DNA of 64,000 nucleotides from Allosphingosinicella sp042666435 (GCF_042666435.1 NZ_JBHTDC010000001.1:558001-622000), one strand, 5' to 3'; shown: positions 7,818 through 17,211, counted from the first letter of the stretch. Notes: a model not told the origin generated them from the letters alone. Numbers and translations are program-made.

Positions 7818-9713
7818 TTACATTCCGACCGCGGACCTGAGAAAGGCGTCGCTCTTGCTGAGCATCTCGATGCGGGCCGCCGAATCTTCGAGATAATGGT
7901 CGAGCTTCGGAAAGACGACGAGCTCGACCGCCTTGCCTGCATCGACCAATGCCTCCTTCATGATCTTCGACTGGTTGGGATTGACGTTGCGGTCGCGCTC
8001 GCCGTGAAAGATCAGCACCGGCGCGGCGAAGGCGGCGGCGTTCCGTGCTGGCGATCCCTGCGCGACATGGTGGCCCTCGCCGATAAATTCCCGCTGAAGG
8101 GCGAAGTTCGTCCAGCCGCGGCTCTCCTCCTTCAGAACGCGAAGATCGGTGACGGGAGCGATCGCGACGATCGCCTTGAAGAGGCCGGGATCGACCACGC
8201 CGGCCTGGAGCGCCGCATAGCCGCCATAGGACCAGCCGACGATGGTGAGCCGGGAGGGATCGGCGACGCCCTCGGCGATCAGCCATCGCCCACCGTCGTT
8301 GATGTCGCCGATCGCGGTGCGCCAGGCTTTGAAGCCGTTTTCCCGGAACCAATCGTCGCCGTAGCCGGCCGATCCGCGAAAATTGGGCTGGAGCACGGCG
8401 AAGCCGCGCGCGGCGAAATATTGCGCCATCCAGTCGAATCCCCATTCGTCTCGTGCCGACGGGCCGCCATGCGGCATGACGATGGCGGGAAGTCCCTTGC
8501 CGCTGCTGCCTGCGGGCAAGGTGAGATAAGCTGGGATCATGGCGCCGTCGGCCGCGCGATAGGTGACCGGCTTGACCGACGCGAGGACGACGTCTTCGAG
8601 CTGGGGCCGGCTGAGCAGCACCTCGGCGAGCTTGCGGCTGGCCTTGTCATAGACGTAATAGCGACCGGGATCGGTATCGCTGCCGGCCCAGAGCAGCAGC
8701 TTGCCCTCGTCCATGCTGGAATCGACGAAGCGGATCAGCGGCAGACCGGGAAGCGCCCGGGAGAGCGCCGCCGCCAGCGCCTTCAGCTCCGGATCGAAAT
8801 AGGCTGCCCCCCGCTTTTCGGTGGCGAAGCCGGCGCCGACGATGCGGCCGCGGCGACCGATGCGGATGACCTCGTCGACATCGACCAGAGGATGGGCGAA
8901 CATCAGCTCCTTCCGGAGCGAATCGTCGAGCGCCACCCGGAACAATGCCTTGCGCCCATCCACCTTCTCGAAAGCCCAGGCGAAGCCGCCGTCCACGGCG
9001 ATCGGGTCCAATCCTTCGCCGGTGACGAAATTGTGGGTCGAGAACTCCTTCCAGTCGTTGCTCTCGTCGAGGCGATAGGAATAACGCCTCCGGTCACCGA
9101 CCATCTCGGTGGCGCCCCTGACCGACTGCATCCCCTTGATGACGACATGGCCGCGGCCATCGGTGATGAACTCGTGCGCGCCGCGCCGGGCGCTGATCAC
9201 CTCCTCGAATTCGGCATCGGTCGTATCGACCCGCGACACGCCGTAGGTGTGGATCAGCACCCTCTCCTTCTCGTCCGGCAGCCAGTCGATCACCGCGCCG
9301 CCACCAAGGCCTGCATAATCCTCGTCGCCGCCGGCGCTGAGCAGCTGGAATCCCGATCCGTCGGCGTTGACGGCGACCAGGCGGCTGACCGGCAGGTTCC
9401 TGCGGTCGGCCCGAACCATCGCGAAGATGGTACAGACCAGCCGCCGGTCGGAAATCCACCGGCAGTGCGACAGACGCTGAGGATCGCCGTCGGCGACGGT
9501 GACGAGCTTTGGTTCGCTCCCATCGAGCGTGACGGTGTAGAGCGCCGACCCCTGCCCATCGCGGGGCGTGATATAGGCCAGCTTCGTGCCGTCGGGAGAC
9601 ATGCTGATTTGCTCGACGCTCTCCCTGAGGCCGAAGGCCGCGGCCGGATCCGCCGGCTTATTGGCCTGGAGCAGGAGCGCGCCCGTCAGGACGAGCATCG
9701 CGCGGGTTAGCAT
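7818..9713 (-). CDS. S9-family (prolyl oligopeptidase-like) peptidase, copy 1
   Basis: Predicted exported serine peptidase of 631 aa. It has an N-terminal signal peptide (MLTRAMLVLTGALLLQA), a beta-propeller-like middle region with WD40-like pieces such as SMSPDGTKLAYITP, and a C-terminal alpha/beta hydrolase domain from about residue 380. The catalytic serine lies in GWSYGGYAAL, the acid in HGERDRNV and the histidine in KLDHYLED. It is a close paralogue of the next gene, only 22 nt away on the same strand, and ends alike (KSDAFLRSAVGM). Substrate is unknown; scavenging of extracellular peptides is an inference. Confidence 0.92.
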   Translation of the reverse strand: MLTRAMLVLTGALLLQANKPADPAAAFGLRESVEQISMSPDGTKLAYITPRDGQGSALYTVTLDGSEPKLVTVADGDPQRLSHCRWISDRRLVCTIFAMVRADRRNLPVSRLVAVNADGSGFQLLSAGGDEDYAGLGGGAVIDWLPDEKERVLIHTYGVSRVDTTDAEFEEVISARRGAHEFITDGRGHVVIKGMQSVRGATEMVGDRRRYSYRLDESNDWKEFSTHNFVTGEGLDPIAVDGGFAWAFEKVDGRKALFRVALDDSLRKELMFAHPLVDVDEVIRIGRRGRIVGAGFATEKRGAAYFDPELKALAAALSRALPGLPLIRFVDSSMDEGKLLLWAGSDTDPGRYYVYDKASRKLAEVLLSRPQLEDVVLASVKPVTYRAADGAMIPAYLTLPAGSSGKGLPAIVMPHGGPSARDEWGFDWMAQYFAARGFAVLQPNFRGSAGYGDDWFRENGFKAWRTAIGDINDGGRWLIAEGVADPSRLTIVGWSYGGYAALQAGVVDPGLFKAIVAIAPVTDLRVLKEESRGWTNFALQREFIGEGHHVAQGSPARNAAAFAAPVLIFHGERDRNVNPNQSKIMKEALVDAGKAVELVVFPKLDHYLEDSAARIEMLSKSDAFLRSAVGM

Positions 9714-9735
9714 CGCGTTCCTCCTTTGAAGCGCG

Positions 9736-11697
9736 CTACATTCCCATCGACGCGCGAAGAAAGGCGTCGCTCTTCTTGAGCATGTTGGTGCGGACGGCCG
9801 AATCCTCGAGATAATGGTCGAGCTTGGGATAGACGACCAGCTCCACCTCCTTGCCGGCGTCGGTGAGCTTGTCTTTCATGAAGATCGACTCCTTGACGTC
9901 CACATTGGCGTCGACGTCGCCGTGGAACATCAGCACCGGCGCCTTGATCTTCTCGGCATTCTGCGCCGGCGATCCCTCTCGGATATGCGGCCCGCTGCCG
10001 ATGAAGTCACGGGACAAGGCGAAATTGGTGAAGAAGCGCGATTCCTCCTTGAGCAAAGCGAGGTCCGTCACCGGCGCGATGGCGATGATCGCCTTGAACA
10101 GGTCGGGCGCGACCACGTTCGACTGCAACGCCGCATAGCCGCCATAGGACCAGCCGACGACGGCGAGCTTGGCCGGATCGGCGATCCCCTCGGCGATAAG
10201 GTAGCGGCCCGCGTCATTGACGTCGCCGATCGCCGTCCGCCACGACTGGAAGCCGTTCTTCTGGAACCAGGCGTCGCCGTAGCCGGCCGAGCCGCGGAAA
10301 TTGGGCTGGAGTACCGCATAGCCGCGATTGGCGTAATATTGCGACAGCCAGTCGAACCCCCATTCGTCGCGCGCGCTCGGGCCGCCGTGGGGCATCACGA
10401 TCGCGGGAAGGTTCTTGGCCGTCACACCCGGCGGCAAGGTGAGATAGCCCGGCACCATCGTGCCGTCGGCCGCCTTGTAGTTGATCGGCTTCACCTCGGC
10501 GAGCTTGACGCCTTCGAGCTGCGGCCGGCTGAGCATGATCTCCTCCAGCTTCCGCTCGCCCTTGTCGTAGATATAGAAACGGCCCGGATCGGTGTCGCTC
10601 CCCGCTCGCATCAGCAGCTTGCTCTCGTCCATCGACGAATCGATGAAACTGATCAACGGCAGGCCGGGAAGCGCCTTGGAGAGCGAATCGGCCAGCGCCT
10701 TCAGCTCCTTGTCGAAATAGAGGCTCTCGCGCTTGTCGGTGACGAAGCTCGCGCCGACGACCCGGTCGCGGCGGCCGATCCGGATCAGCCCGTCAATATC
10801 GACCCGCGGATGCGAGGCGACCAGCTCCTTGCGGCCCGAACCGTCGAGCGCCATCCGGTAGAGCGCGTCCCTGCCATCGGTTTTCTCGAAAATATAAGCG
10901 ACGTCGAGATCGGGATCGACCGCCACCGGCCTGATTCCGACCTCGGTCACCGTGTTATATTCGCCGAGCGTCCGCCAGTCGTCGGATCCCTTCGCCCGAT
11001 AGGAATAATAGATGGTCGCCCCCATCTGGCCGGTGGCGCCCTGCGGCGGCCGCATCGCCATGATGCGGATGGTTCCGCGCCCGTCCGAAATATAGTTGCT
11101 GGCGTTGCGCTTGGCGCTTTCGACGTCGCGACGGGCCAGGGTGCGGGTATCTACCCGCTCCACGCCGAACCCGTCCTTCTTCTGCTCAATCCGGGTATTC
11201 TCGCGATGCTCGGGTATGTAATCCTTGCCCATCAGCACGGCGCCGTCCTCGTCGGGCAACCAGTCGACGATGCTTCCCCCGTAGATCGCGTAGCGCGCCT
11301 GGTGCCGGTTATCGAGTTCGCTCAGCACCTTCACGTCCGAGCCGTCGGAATCGACCGCGAAAAGGCGCGTGACGGTGATCGGGAAGCCCTGGATATCGAC
11401 CATGCCATAGACCGAACAGACCGCGCGATCGTCGGCCACGAAGCTGCATCCGCCCAAGCGCTGTGGATTGCCGTCCGCGGCCGCCATCAGCTGCGAGGCG
11501 CCGGTGGCGAGGTTCACGCTGTAAGCGGCGGACCCCTGCCCCGCGCGCGGCGCGACATAGATGAGCGAGGCGCCGTCGGGCGAGAGGCTGACGCTCTCGA
11601 CACTCTCGCGCACGCCGAACGCGGCGGCGGGATCGGCCGGAGCATTGGCGGGCAACAGGAAAAGCGCGGCCGCTGCGGTAGAAATACGGTAAATCAT
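9736..11697 (-). CDS. S9-family (prolyl oligopeptidase-like) peptidase, copy 2
   Basis: 653 aa from ATG 11697, which begins MIYRISTAAAALFLLPA, a signal peptide; a longer upstream frame exists but has no export signal. The sequence parallels copy 1 throughout: PADPAAAFGVRESVE after the signal, GWSYGGYAAL with the nucleophile, HGDVDANV with the acid, LDHYLEDSA with the histidine. The pair is evidently a tandem duplication whose copies have diverged mainly in the propeller part. Upstream lies a 137-nt divergent region shared with the M28 peptidase gene, which suggests joint peptide-degrading functions. Confidence 0.92.
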   Translation of the reverse strand: MIYRISTAAAALFLLPANAPADPAAAFGVRESVESVSLSPDGASLIYVAPRAGQGSAAYSVNLATGASQLMAAADGNPQRLGGCSFVADDRAVCSVYGMVDIQGFPITVTRLFAVDSDGSDVKVLSELDNRHQARYAIYGGSIVDWLPDEDGAVLMGKDYIPEHRENTRIEQKKDGFGVERVDTRTLARRDVESAKRNASNYISDGRGTIRIMAMRPPQGATGQMGATIYYSYRAKGSDDWRTLGEYNTVTEVGIRPVAVDPDLDVAYIFEKTDGRDALYRMALDGSGRKELVASHPRVDIDGLIRIGRRDRVVGASFVTDKRESLYFDKELKALADSLSKALPGLPLISFIDSSMDESKLLMRAGSDTDPGRFYIYDKGERKLEEIMLSRPQLEGVKLAEVKPINYKAADGTMVPGYLTLPPGVTAKNLPAIVMPHGGPSARDEWGFDWLSQYYANRGYAVLQPNFRGSAGYGDAWFQKNGFQSWRTAIGDVNDAGRYLIAEGIADPAKLAVVGWSYGGYAALQSNVVAPDLFKAIIAIAPVTDLALLKEESRFFTNFALSRDFIGSGPHIREGSPAQNAEKIKAPVLMFHGDVDANVDVKESIFMKDKLTDAGKEVELVVYPKLDHYLEDSAVRTNMLKKSDAFLRASMGM

Positions 11698-11834
11698 CAA
11701 TCCCCCCAGAAACTTCAGCGCCGAACGGCGCTTCCGCGAACATGGCAAGGTCGGAACGGGCGCGCAAGCTTGCGTGCGTTCGGTCGCGGTGCCAGAAGGC
11801 GCCCGATCCCGGAAAAGAGCCCACAGGAGAGACC

Positions 11835-13502
11835 ATGTCCGCGCGCACCCATTTCGGCCTTGCCGCGGCGGCCCTGCTCGCCGCCTGCGCTCCCACGACA
11901 CAGGAAGGGCCGGCCGCGACGGCCTCCGCATCGGCGCCCGAAATCTCGCTCGATACGCTGAAGACGGTAACGCAGCTTCTCTCCTCCGACGAATATCAGG
12001 GCCGCGCGCCGACCACGCCGGGCGAGGAGAAGACGGTCGCGCTGATCGCCGACCGTTTCGAGAAAGCCGGGCTCCGGCCGGGCAATGAAGGCAACTGGTT
12101 CCAGGACGTGCCTTTGGTCGAGACGATTGCGACGCCGACTCCGCTCAGGGTCACCGGCGGCGCCGAGCCGCTGACGTTCGAATTTCGCACCGACATGGTC
12201 GCCAACACGTACCAGGTGCAGCCCTCGGTCAGCCTCGACAATAGCGACATCGTCTTCGTCGGTTACGGCATCAACGCGCCCGAGCGCGGCTGGAACGACT
12301 ATGCCGGCGTCGACGTGAAGGGAAAGACGGTCGTCATCCTGATCAACGATCCCGACTACCAGACGCAGGGCCTGGAAGGCCCGTTCAACGGCCGCGCGAT
12401 GACCTATTATGGCCGCTGGACCTACAAATATGAGGAAGCCGCGCGGCAGGGCGCGGCGGCCGCCTTCATCGTCCACGAGACCGAGCCCGCTTCCTATGGC
12501 TGGAACGTCGTCCAATCCTCTTGGACCGGCGCGCAGTATAATATGGACGCCGCCAACAACCATATGGATCAGTCCAGGGTGATCGGCTGGCTGACGAACG
12601 AGGCGTCACAACAGCTGTTCGCCGCCGCCGGCAAGGATCTGGCGTCCCTCTCCGCCGCGGCGAAGCAGAAGGGCTTCAAGGCCGTGCCGCTCGGTCTCCA
12701 GGCCTCGGTCGGCCTCACCAACGAGATCAAGCGCCAGGCGTCCAGGAACGTGATCGGCGTGCTGCCCGGCGCGACGCGGCCCGACGAATATGTGATCTAC
12801 ACCGCCCATTGGGACCATCTCGGCATTTGCGACGCGGTGGACGGCGACAGCATCTGCAACGGCGCCGTCGACAACGCCACCGGCACGGCCGGGCTGGTCG
12901 CTCTCGCCGAAGCCCATGCCAAAGCCGGCCCCGCCGACCGTTCGATCGTCTTCCTTGCCGTGACGGCCGAGGAATCCGGCCTGCTCGGCTCGCGTTACTA
13001 TGGCGAGAACCCGGTCTATCCCCACGCCCAGACGGTTGGCGGGATCAACATGGACGGCTTGAACGTGGTTGGCAACACACGCGACCTCGTCGTCATCGGC
13101 AAGGGCAAATCGGGGCTGGAAGATTATCTCCAGCGCGCCGCGGACGACATGGGCCTGGACCTCAAGAACGAGCCGACGCCGGAGGCCGGCTATTATTACC
13201 GCTCCGACCATTTCAGCCTCGCCAAGTTCGGCGTTCCGATGCTCTATGCCGAGAGCGGCGAGGATCTGGTCGACGGAGGCATCGCCGCCGGCCGCGCCGC
13301 CGCCGAGGATTATCGCGCCAACCGCTACCATCAGCCGAGCGACGAATATGACCCGGCCTGGAACTGGGATGGCGCGATCCGCGACCTCTCCCTTTACTAC
13401 CGCATCGGCCGCGATCTCGCGGAAAGCGATGCCTGGCCCAATTGGGTCGAAGGCGACGAATTCCGCGCCATCCGCGACAGGAGCCGGGCGGGAGCCCAAT
13501 GA
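11835..13502 (+). CDS. M28-family metallopeptidase, lipoprotein
   Basis: Zinc aminopeptidase-like protein of 555 aa. The N-terminus MSARTHFGLAAAALLAACAP has a lipobox (LAAC), so it is probably anchored in a membrane facing the periplasm. Metal ligands fit M28: HWDHLG, DNATGTAG, EESGLLG, NMDGL and SDHFS. A PA-like insert precedes the catalytic part. The start is ATG 11835 with AGGAGA five bases upstream; the frame is open above it but lacks a signal. Its stop overlaps the aguA start (ATGA at 13499-13502). Confidence 0.92.
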   Translation: MSARTHFGLAAAALLAACAPTTQEGPAATASASAPEISLDTLKTVTQLLSSDEYQGRAPTTPGEEKTVALIADRFEKAGLRPGNEGNWFQDVPLVETIATPTPLRVTGGAEPLTFEFRTDMVANTYQVQPSVSLDNSDIVFVGYGINAPERGWNDYAGVDVKGKTVVILINDPDYQTQGLEGPFNGRAMTYYGRWTYKYEEAARQGAAAAFIVHETEPASYGWNVVQSSWTGAQYNMDAANNHMDQSRVIGWLTNEASQQLFAAAGKDLASLSAAAKQKGFKAVPLGLQASVGLTNEIKRQASRNVIGVLPGATRPDEYVIYTAHWDHLGICDAVDGDSICNGAVDNATGTAGLVALAEAHAKAGPADRSIVFLAVTAEESGLLGSRYYGENPVYPHAQTVGGINMDGLNVVGNTRDLVVIGKGKSGLEDYLQRAADDMGLDLKNEPTPEAGYYYRSDHFSLAKFGVPMLYAESGEDLVDGGIAAGRAAAEDYRANRYHQPSDEYDPAWNWDGAIRDLSLYYRIGRDLAESDAWPNWVEGDEFRAIRDRSRAGAQ

Positions 13503-14482
13503 CCGCGCGCCAGCCGCCCGAATGGGCGCCCCATGAATGGGTCTGGATCGGCTTTCCAAGCCACGCCGATCTGTGGGAGGACGATCTGGAGTCCGCCCGC
13601 GCCGAGGTGCTCGCCTTTGCCCGCGCCGTCCATGCCGGCGGCAAAGGCGAGCAGGTCCGCCTCGTCGTGGCCGATCCGGAATCCACCGCGCGCGCGCGCG
13701 CGCTGGCCGGCCCGGACATCGAGGTGGTCCAGGAGATGTTCGGCGACATCTGGCTGCGCGACACCGCGCCGCTCATCCTCAACAGATCGGGCGGCGGGCG
13801 CTCGGCGGCCGATTTCGCCTTCAACGGCTGGGGCGGCAAATATGAGCTGGAGGGGGACGACACGATCGGCCGCCGCCTCGCCGATACGATGGGCCTGGAG
13901 GCCGATCGCCACGACTGGATATTGGAAGGCGGCGCGATCGACGTCGACGGCACCGGCCTCGCCGTCACCACCGAGCAATGCCTGCTCAACCCCAACCGCA
14001 ACAAGGGCATGAGCCGCGACGAAGTGGAGGCGCGGCTGAAAAGCGACCTCGGCCTCGAGCGCATCCTCTGGCTCGGCGACGGGCTTTTGAACGACCATAC
14101 CGACGGCCATGTCGACAATCTCGCCCGTTTCGTCGGCGAAGGCCGCATCGCCATCCCCGTTCCCGCCGGCGTCGACGATCCCAATATCGCCGTCTATGAA
14201 GATGCGAAGGAACGCGCGGAGGCGTTCGGCCTGGAGGTCGTCCCCCTTCCCTCGCCCGGCCGCGTCGAGCGTGATGGCGAAATCATTCCGGCTTCCTATA
14301 TGAATTTCTACATCGGCAATGCGGCGGTCGTGGTCCCGCTCTACGGCGCGGCCAACGATGACGCCGCCGTGGAAGCGATCGGCGCCCTGTTCCCCGGACG
14401 CGAGGCGGTGGGGTTCCGGGCCGACCATATCCTCACCGGCGGCGGCAGCTTCCACTGCATCAGCCAGCAGGTGCCGGTGTGA
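13499..14482 (+). CDS. aguA: Agmatine deiminase
   Basis: Hydrolyses agmatine to N-carbamoylputrescine and ammonia, a step in arginine-to-putrescine conversion. It is 327 aa, a peptidyl-arginine-deiminase-type fold. Family motifs are WAPHEWVWIGFPSHADLW at the N-terminus, GDIWLRDTAP, LNDHTDGHVDN and the catalytic cysteine in GGGSFHCISQQ near the C-terminus. It starts inside the stop codon of the M28 peptidase gene, an unexpected partner. The next enzyme of the pathway (aguB) follows after a palindromic repeat. Confidence 0.95.
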   Translation: MTARQPPEWAPHEWVWIGFPSHADLWEDDLESARAEVLAFARAVHAGGKGEQVRLVVADPESTARARALAGPDIEVVQEMFGDIWLRDTAPLILNRSGGGRSAADFAFNGWGGKYELEGDDTIGRRLADTMGLEADRHDWILEGGAIDVDGTGLAVTTEQCLLNPNRNKGMSRDEVEARLKSDLGLERILWLGDGLLNDHTDGHVDNLARFVGEGRIAIPVPAGVDDPNIAVYEDAKERAEAFGLEVVPLPSPGRVERDGEIIPASYMNFYIGNAAVVVPLYGAANDDAAVEAIGALFPGREAVGFRADHILTGGGSFHCISQQVPV

Positions 14483-14498
14483 CGCGTTTTGAAAACCG

Positions 14499-14602
14499 CT
14501 CATCCTGAGGAGCCGCTGAGCGAAGTCGAAGCGGCGTCTCGAAGGACGTGCACGGTCCTTCGAGACGGGCCTTCGCCAGGCTCAGTCCCTCCTCAGGATG
14601 AG
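14499..14602. repeat. Palindromic repeat with ctcatcctgaggag ends, copy 2
   Basis: Inverted arms 14499-14547 and 14555-14602 fill almost the whole gap between aguA and aguB. The arms match those at 6498-6605 base for base over most of their length. The element lies within what is probably one transcript, so its hairpin may affect how much aguB mRNA is made. Confidence 0.9.
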
Positions 14603-14623
14603 CGGATGGAGTGAGATTTCAGC

Positions 14624-15472
14624 ATGAGTGAAACCAAAGTCGCCGCCCTCCAGCTCCCCTTCACCGACTGCGTCGACGACAATATTGACGCCGTCTCCGC
14701 GCTCGTGCGCGAAGCCGCCGGCAAGGGCGCCCAAATCATCCTCCCGCCCGAATTGTTCGAAGGCCATTATTTCTGCCGCACCCAGGACGAAGGCCATTTC
14801 GCCCGCGCCCTCCCCGCCGGCGAGCATCCGGTCGTCCTCGCCATGCAGCGCCTGGCCAGGGAGCTCGGCGTCTACATCCCGACCAGCTTCTTCGAATCCG
14901 ACGGCCACCATCATTATAACAGCCTCGCCATGATCGACGACGAGGGCGCGCTGATGGGCGTCTACAGGAAGAGCCACATCCCCGACGGCCCCGGTTATTC
15001 GGAGAAATTCTACTTCCGCCCCGGCAATACCGGCTTCAAGGTCTGGAAGACGAAATACGGCACCTTGGGCGTCGGCATCTGCTGGGACCAATGGTATCCG
15101 GAGGCCGCGCGCGCGATGATGCTGATGGGCGCGGACATCCTCCTATACCCCACCGCGATCGGCACCGAGCCGCACGATCCCGGCCTCGACACCAGCCGTC
15201 TGTGGCGCCGCGCGATGATCGGCCACGCGGTCTCCAACGTCGTGCCCGTCGTCGCCGCCAACCGCATCGGCACCGAGGGTGACCAGCGTTTCTACGGCCA
15301 CAGCTTCATCGCCGACGAGCGCGGCGACATGCTGGCCGAGTTCGGGGCGGAGGAAACCGGCGCCCTCGTCGCCACGGTGGACATCGTCCAGGCCAAGAAG
15401 CACCGCGCCGCCTTCGGCTTCTTCCGCGACCGCCGTCCGGAGCTTTACGGGCGGCTGACTCAGGATATTTGA
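14624..15472 (+). CDS. aguB: N-carbamoylputrescine amidase
   Basis: Nitrilase-superfamily enzyme that hydrolyses N-carbamoylputrescine to putrescine, carbon dioxide and ammonia. It is 282 aa. The Glu-Lys-Cys triad is visible: E43 in ILPPELFEGHYF, the lysine in YRKSHIPDGPG and the cysteine in VGICWDQWYPEAAR. It completes the agmatine route begun by aguA 141 nt upstream. Confidence 0.95.
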   Translation: MSETKVAALQLPFTDCVDDNIDAVSALVREAAGKGAQIILPPELFEGHYFCRTQDEGHFARALPAGEHPVVLAMQRLARELGVYIPTSFFESDGHHHYNSLAMIDDEGALMGVYRKSHIPDGPGYSEKFYFRPGNTGFKVWKTKYGTLGVGICWDQWYPEAARAMMLMGADILLYPTAIGTEPHDPGLDTSRLWRRAMIGHAVSNVVPVVAANRIGTEGDQRFYGHSFIADERGDMLAEFGAEETGALVATVDIVQAKKHRAAFGFFRDRRPELYGRLTQDI

Positions 15473-15482
15473 GCGGGTCCGA

Positions 15483-16151
15483 TCAGAGGCTTGCCCGAAC
15501 CTCCAGCGCCCGCGCGAACACGGCCTCGAACATCTCCGCCGTCAGCCGCCCGGTATTCTGGTTGTAGCGCGAGCAATGGTAACTATCGATCAGGATGCGG
15601 CCGTCGGGCAGGACATGCTCGGCGAGGTGGCCGAACTTGTAGCGCGCCGGAATGCCGCCGCAGGTCCGCACCGCCGCGCCGTGGGCGATCTGGCCGAGCG
15701 CGACCAACACCCGCGCGCTCGGCAGCGCCGCCAGCGACATGCTGAGATAGGAGCGGCAGGTCTCGACCTCGCTCGGCAAGGGCTTGTTCTGCGGCGGCAA
15801 GCACTTGACGGAGTTGATGATCGCGCAGCCGGTCAGGCGCAGGCTGTCGTCGATCCGTTCCTCATAGACGCCCGTGGCCAGCCCGAATTTCTTGAGCGTG
15901 TCGAAGAGCAGCACGCCCGCATAATCGCCGGTGAAGGGCCGCCCGGTACGGTTGGCGCCATGCTTGCCCGGCGCGAGGCCGACCATGGCCAGCCACGCCT
16001 GCGGATCGCCGAGCGCCGGCACCGGCGCGTTCCACCAATCGGGATGCTCGGCACGCAATTCCTCGCGGAAGGCGACGAGGCGCGGGCAGAGCGGGCAGTC
16101 GCGCGGCGGCTCGGCGTCGGGGACTGGAGATGTGGCGGCAGGAACAAGCAC
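15483..16151 (-). CDS. Type-5 uracil-DNA glycosylase (UdgB-like)
   Basis: Base-excision-repair glycosylase with an iron-sulfur cluster, removing uracil and related lesions. It is 222 aa. Motif A reads GLAPGKHGANRTGRPFTGD and motif B SYHCSRYNQNTGRLT, both typical of family 5 rather than family 4. Cluster cysteines fit CPLC near the N-terminus, the cysteine in SVKCLPP and CRSYL. It converges with aguB, leaving 10 nt between the stops. Confidence 0.9.
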   Translation of the reverse strand: MLVPAATSPVPDAEPPRDCPLCPRLVAFREELRAEHPDWWNAPVPALGDPQAWLAMVGLAPGKHGANRTGRPFTGDYAGVLLFDTLKKFGLATGVYEERIDDSLRLTGCAIINSVKCLPPQNKPLPSEVETCRSYLSMSLAALPSARVLVALGQIAHGAAVRTCGGIPARYKFGHLAEHVLPDGRILIDSYHCSRYNQNTGRLTAEMFEAVFARALEVRASL

Positions 16152-16165
16152 GCCTCACCCTTACC

Positions 16166-16243
16166 GTTCGGGCTGAGCTTGTCGAAGCCCTGTTCTTCCC
16201 TCTAACGCGAATAGAAAGCCCTTCGACAGGTTCAGGGCGACCG
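16166..16243. repeat. Palindromic repeat between udgB-like gene and folK
   Basis: Inverted segments, gggctgagcttgtcgaagcc on one side and cttcgacaggttcagggc on the other, are separated by about 25 nt of AT-richer sequence. This is a different repeat family from its neighbours. It occupies the gap between the starts of two divergent genes, so their promoters must lie in or beside it. Confidence 0.75.
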
Positions 16244-16257
16244 GGTTCCACAGCCTC

Positions 16258-16764
16258 ATGTCATATCTCTACGCCATCGCCCTGGGCTCCAACCGGCGGC
16301 ACGGAGCCCACGGCGCCCCCGCCGCCATACTGCGCGGCGCATTGGCGGCGATGGCGGGCGAAGGACTGTCGATCGAGCGCGTCTCCAAAATCCGCTCCAC
16401 CCGCGCTTTCGGTCCCGCCGGGCGCGGCTTCGCCAACGCCGCGGCCTTGGTCGCCACCGACTTGGGCCCGCCCGCACTGCTCGGCCTGCTCAAGGCGATC
16501 GAGCGCGGCTTCGGGCGCCGCCGCGGGCGCCGCTGGGGGCCACGCGTGCTCGATCTCGACCTCATCCTGTGGTCGGGCGGCGCCTGGGAGGGTCCGGGGC
16601 TGGTCGTTCCGCATCCCGCCTTCCGCGACCGCCTTTTCGTCCTCGACCCGCTCGCCGAGATCGTCCCGGACTGGCGCGATCCGGTCACCGGCGCCACCGT
16701 CCGCCAGCTCCGCTTCCGCCTCGCGCGCCGAAGCCCGGTTGACCCGGCCCTCCCGCGAACCTAG
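16258..16764 (+). CDS. folK: 2-amino-4-hydroxy-6-hydroxymethyldihydropteridine pyrophosphokinase
   Basis: Transfers pyrophosphate from ATP to the hydroxymethyl pterin in folate synthesis. It is 168 aa with AIALGSNRR at the N-terminus, then FGPAGRGFANAAA and the signature GRRWGPRVLDLDLILW with the acidic metal-binding residues. VVPHPAFRDRLFVLDPL follows, as in HPPK. It lies upstream of tRNA-Lys on the same strand with a 16-nt gap. Confidence 0.94.
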   Translation: MSYLYAIALGSNRRHGAHGAPAAILRGALAAMAGEGLSIERVSKIRSTRAFGPAGRGFANAAALVATDLGPPALLGLLKAIERGFGRRRGRRWGPRVLDLDLILWSGGAWEGPGLVVPHPAFRDRLFVLDPLAEIVPDWRDPVTGATVRQLRFRLARRSPVDPALPRT

Positions 16765-16780
16765 GGAAACCGCGAAGAAG

Positions 16781-16856
16781 GGGCCCTTAGCTCAGTCGGT
16801 AGAGCAACTGACTTTTAATCAGTAGGTCGCTGGTTCGAATCCAGCAGGGCTCACCA
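16781..16856 (+). tRNA. tRNA-Lys (anticodon TTT)
   Basis: A 76-nt cloverleaf. The acceptor strand gggccct pairs with agggctc (one G-U pair). The D-arm is gctcagtcggtagagc. The anticodon stem actga/tcagt holds the loop cttttaa with TTT at 16814-16816. The T-arm contains ggttcgaatcc and the CCA end is encoded at 16854-16856. Its last bases are repeated 1 kb downstream at 17850. Confidence 0.97.
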
Positions 16857-16861
16857 ACCCC
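16848..16861 (+). repeat. Direct repeat, left copy (tRNA-Lys 3' end)
   Basis: The 14 bases ggctcaccaacccc cover the end of the tRNA-Lys acceptor strand, the CCA and five bases beyond. The identical 14-mer recurs at 17850-17863. This arrangement is what site-specific integration at a tRNA 3' end leaves behind; the integration event itself is inferred. Confidence 0.75.
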
Positions 16862-17211
16862 TTATCATCGGAAAATGCGGGCTTTCCAAAGCCGGATCGT
16901 TGCTTGGCGCATCCTCATTCCGACACGCCATTCCGACAGCATTCCAACGCTTGAGCGCGGTTTCGCTCTTTCGATTTCCAGCGTCCTTCTCGCGCACCTC
17001 TGAATTGCACTTCCGAACTCATTATCGATAGTCATGCCCGGTGCGCCAGCGAAGCGGCCGATAACCGGGTGGCGCTGCTCGCGCTGGAAAATGATAGCGC
17101 CCCCGGCCGTAGAGTCGCCCGATAAGCTGGCCCCTCTCCTCGTCCGGCTTGAGCTGCTTGGGCGTGAGTCAGGTATAGGGTAATGCTTGCGACACTCGAA
17201 CGGAGGATCAC
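16862..17211. other. Gene-free stretch at the left end of the tRNA-Lys mini-island
   Basis: About 350 nt with no convincing gene on either strand, no integrase fragment and no further repeat. The base composition looks more AT-rich than that of the neighbouring genes, for example around 16862-17030. It holds the presumed promoter of the gene at 17212. Confidence 0.5.

Noticed and set aside
9814..11961. Long plus-strand frame opposite the second S9 peptidase
   Set aside because: Composition is that of a reverse-complement shadow, while the other strand has a signal peptide and complete catalytic triad.
16866..16900. Small hairpin (ggctttccaaagcc) after tRNA-Lys as a terminator
   Set aside because: The stem is short and no T-run follows it.
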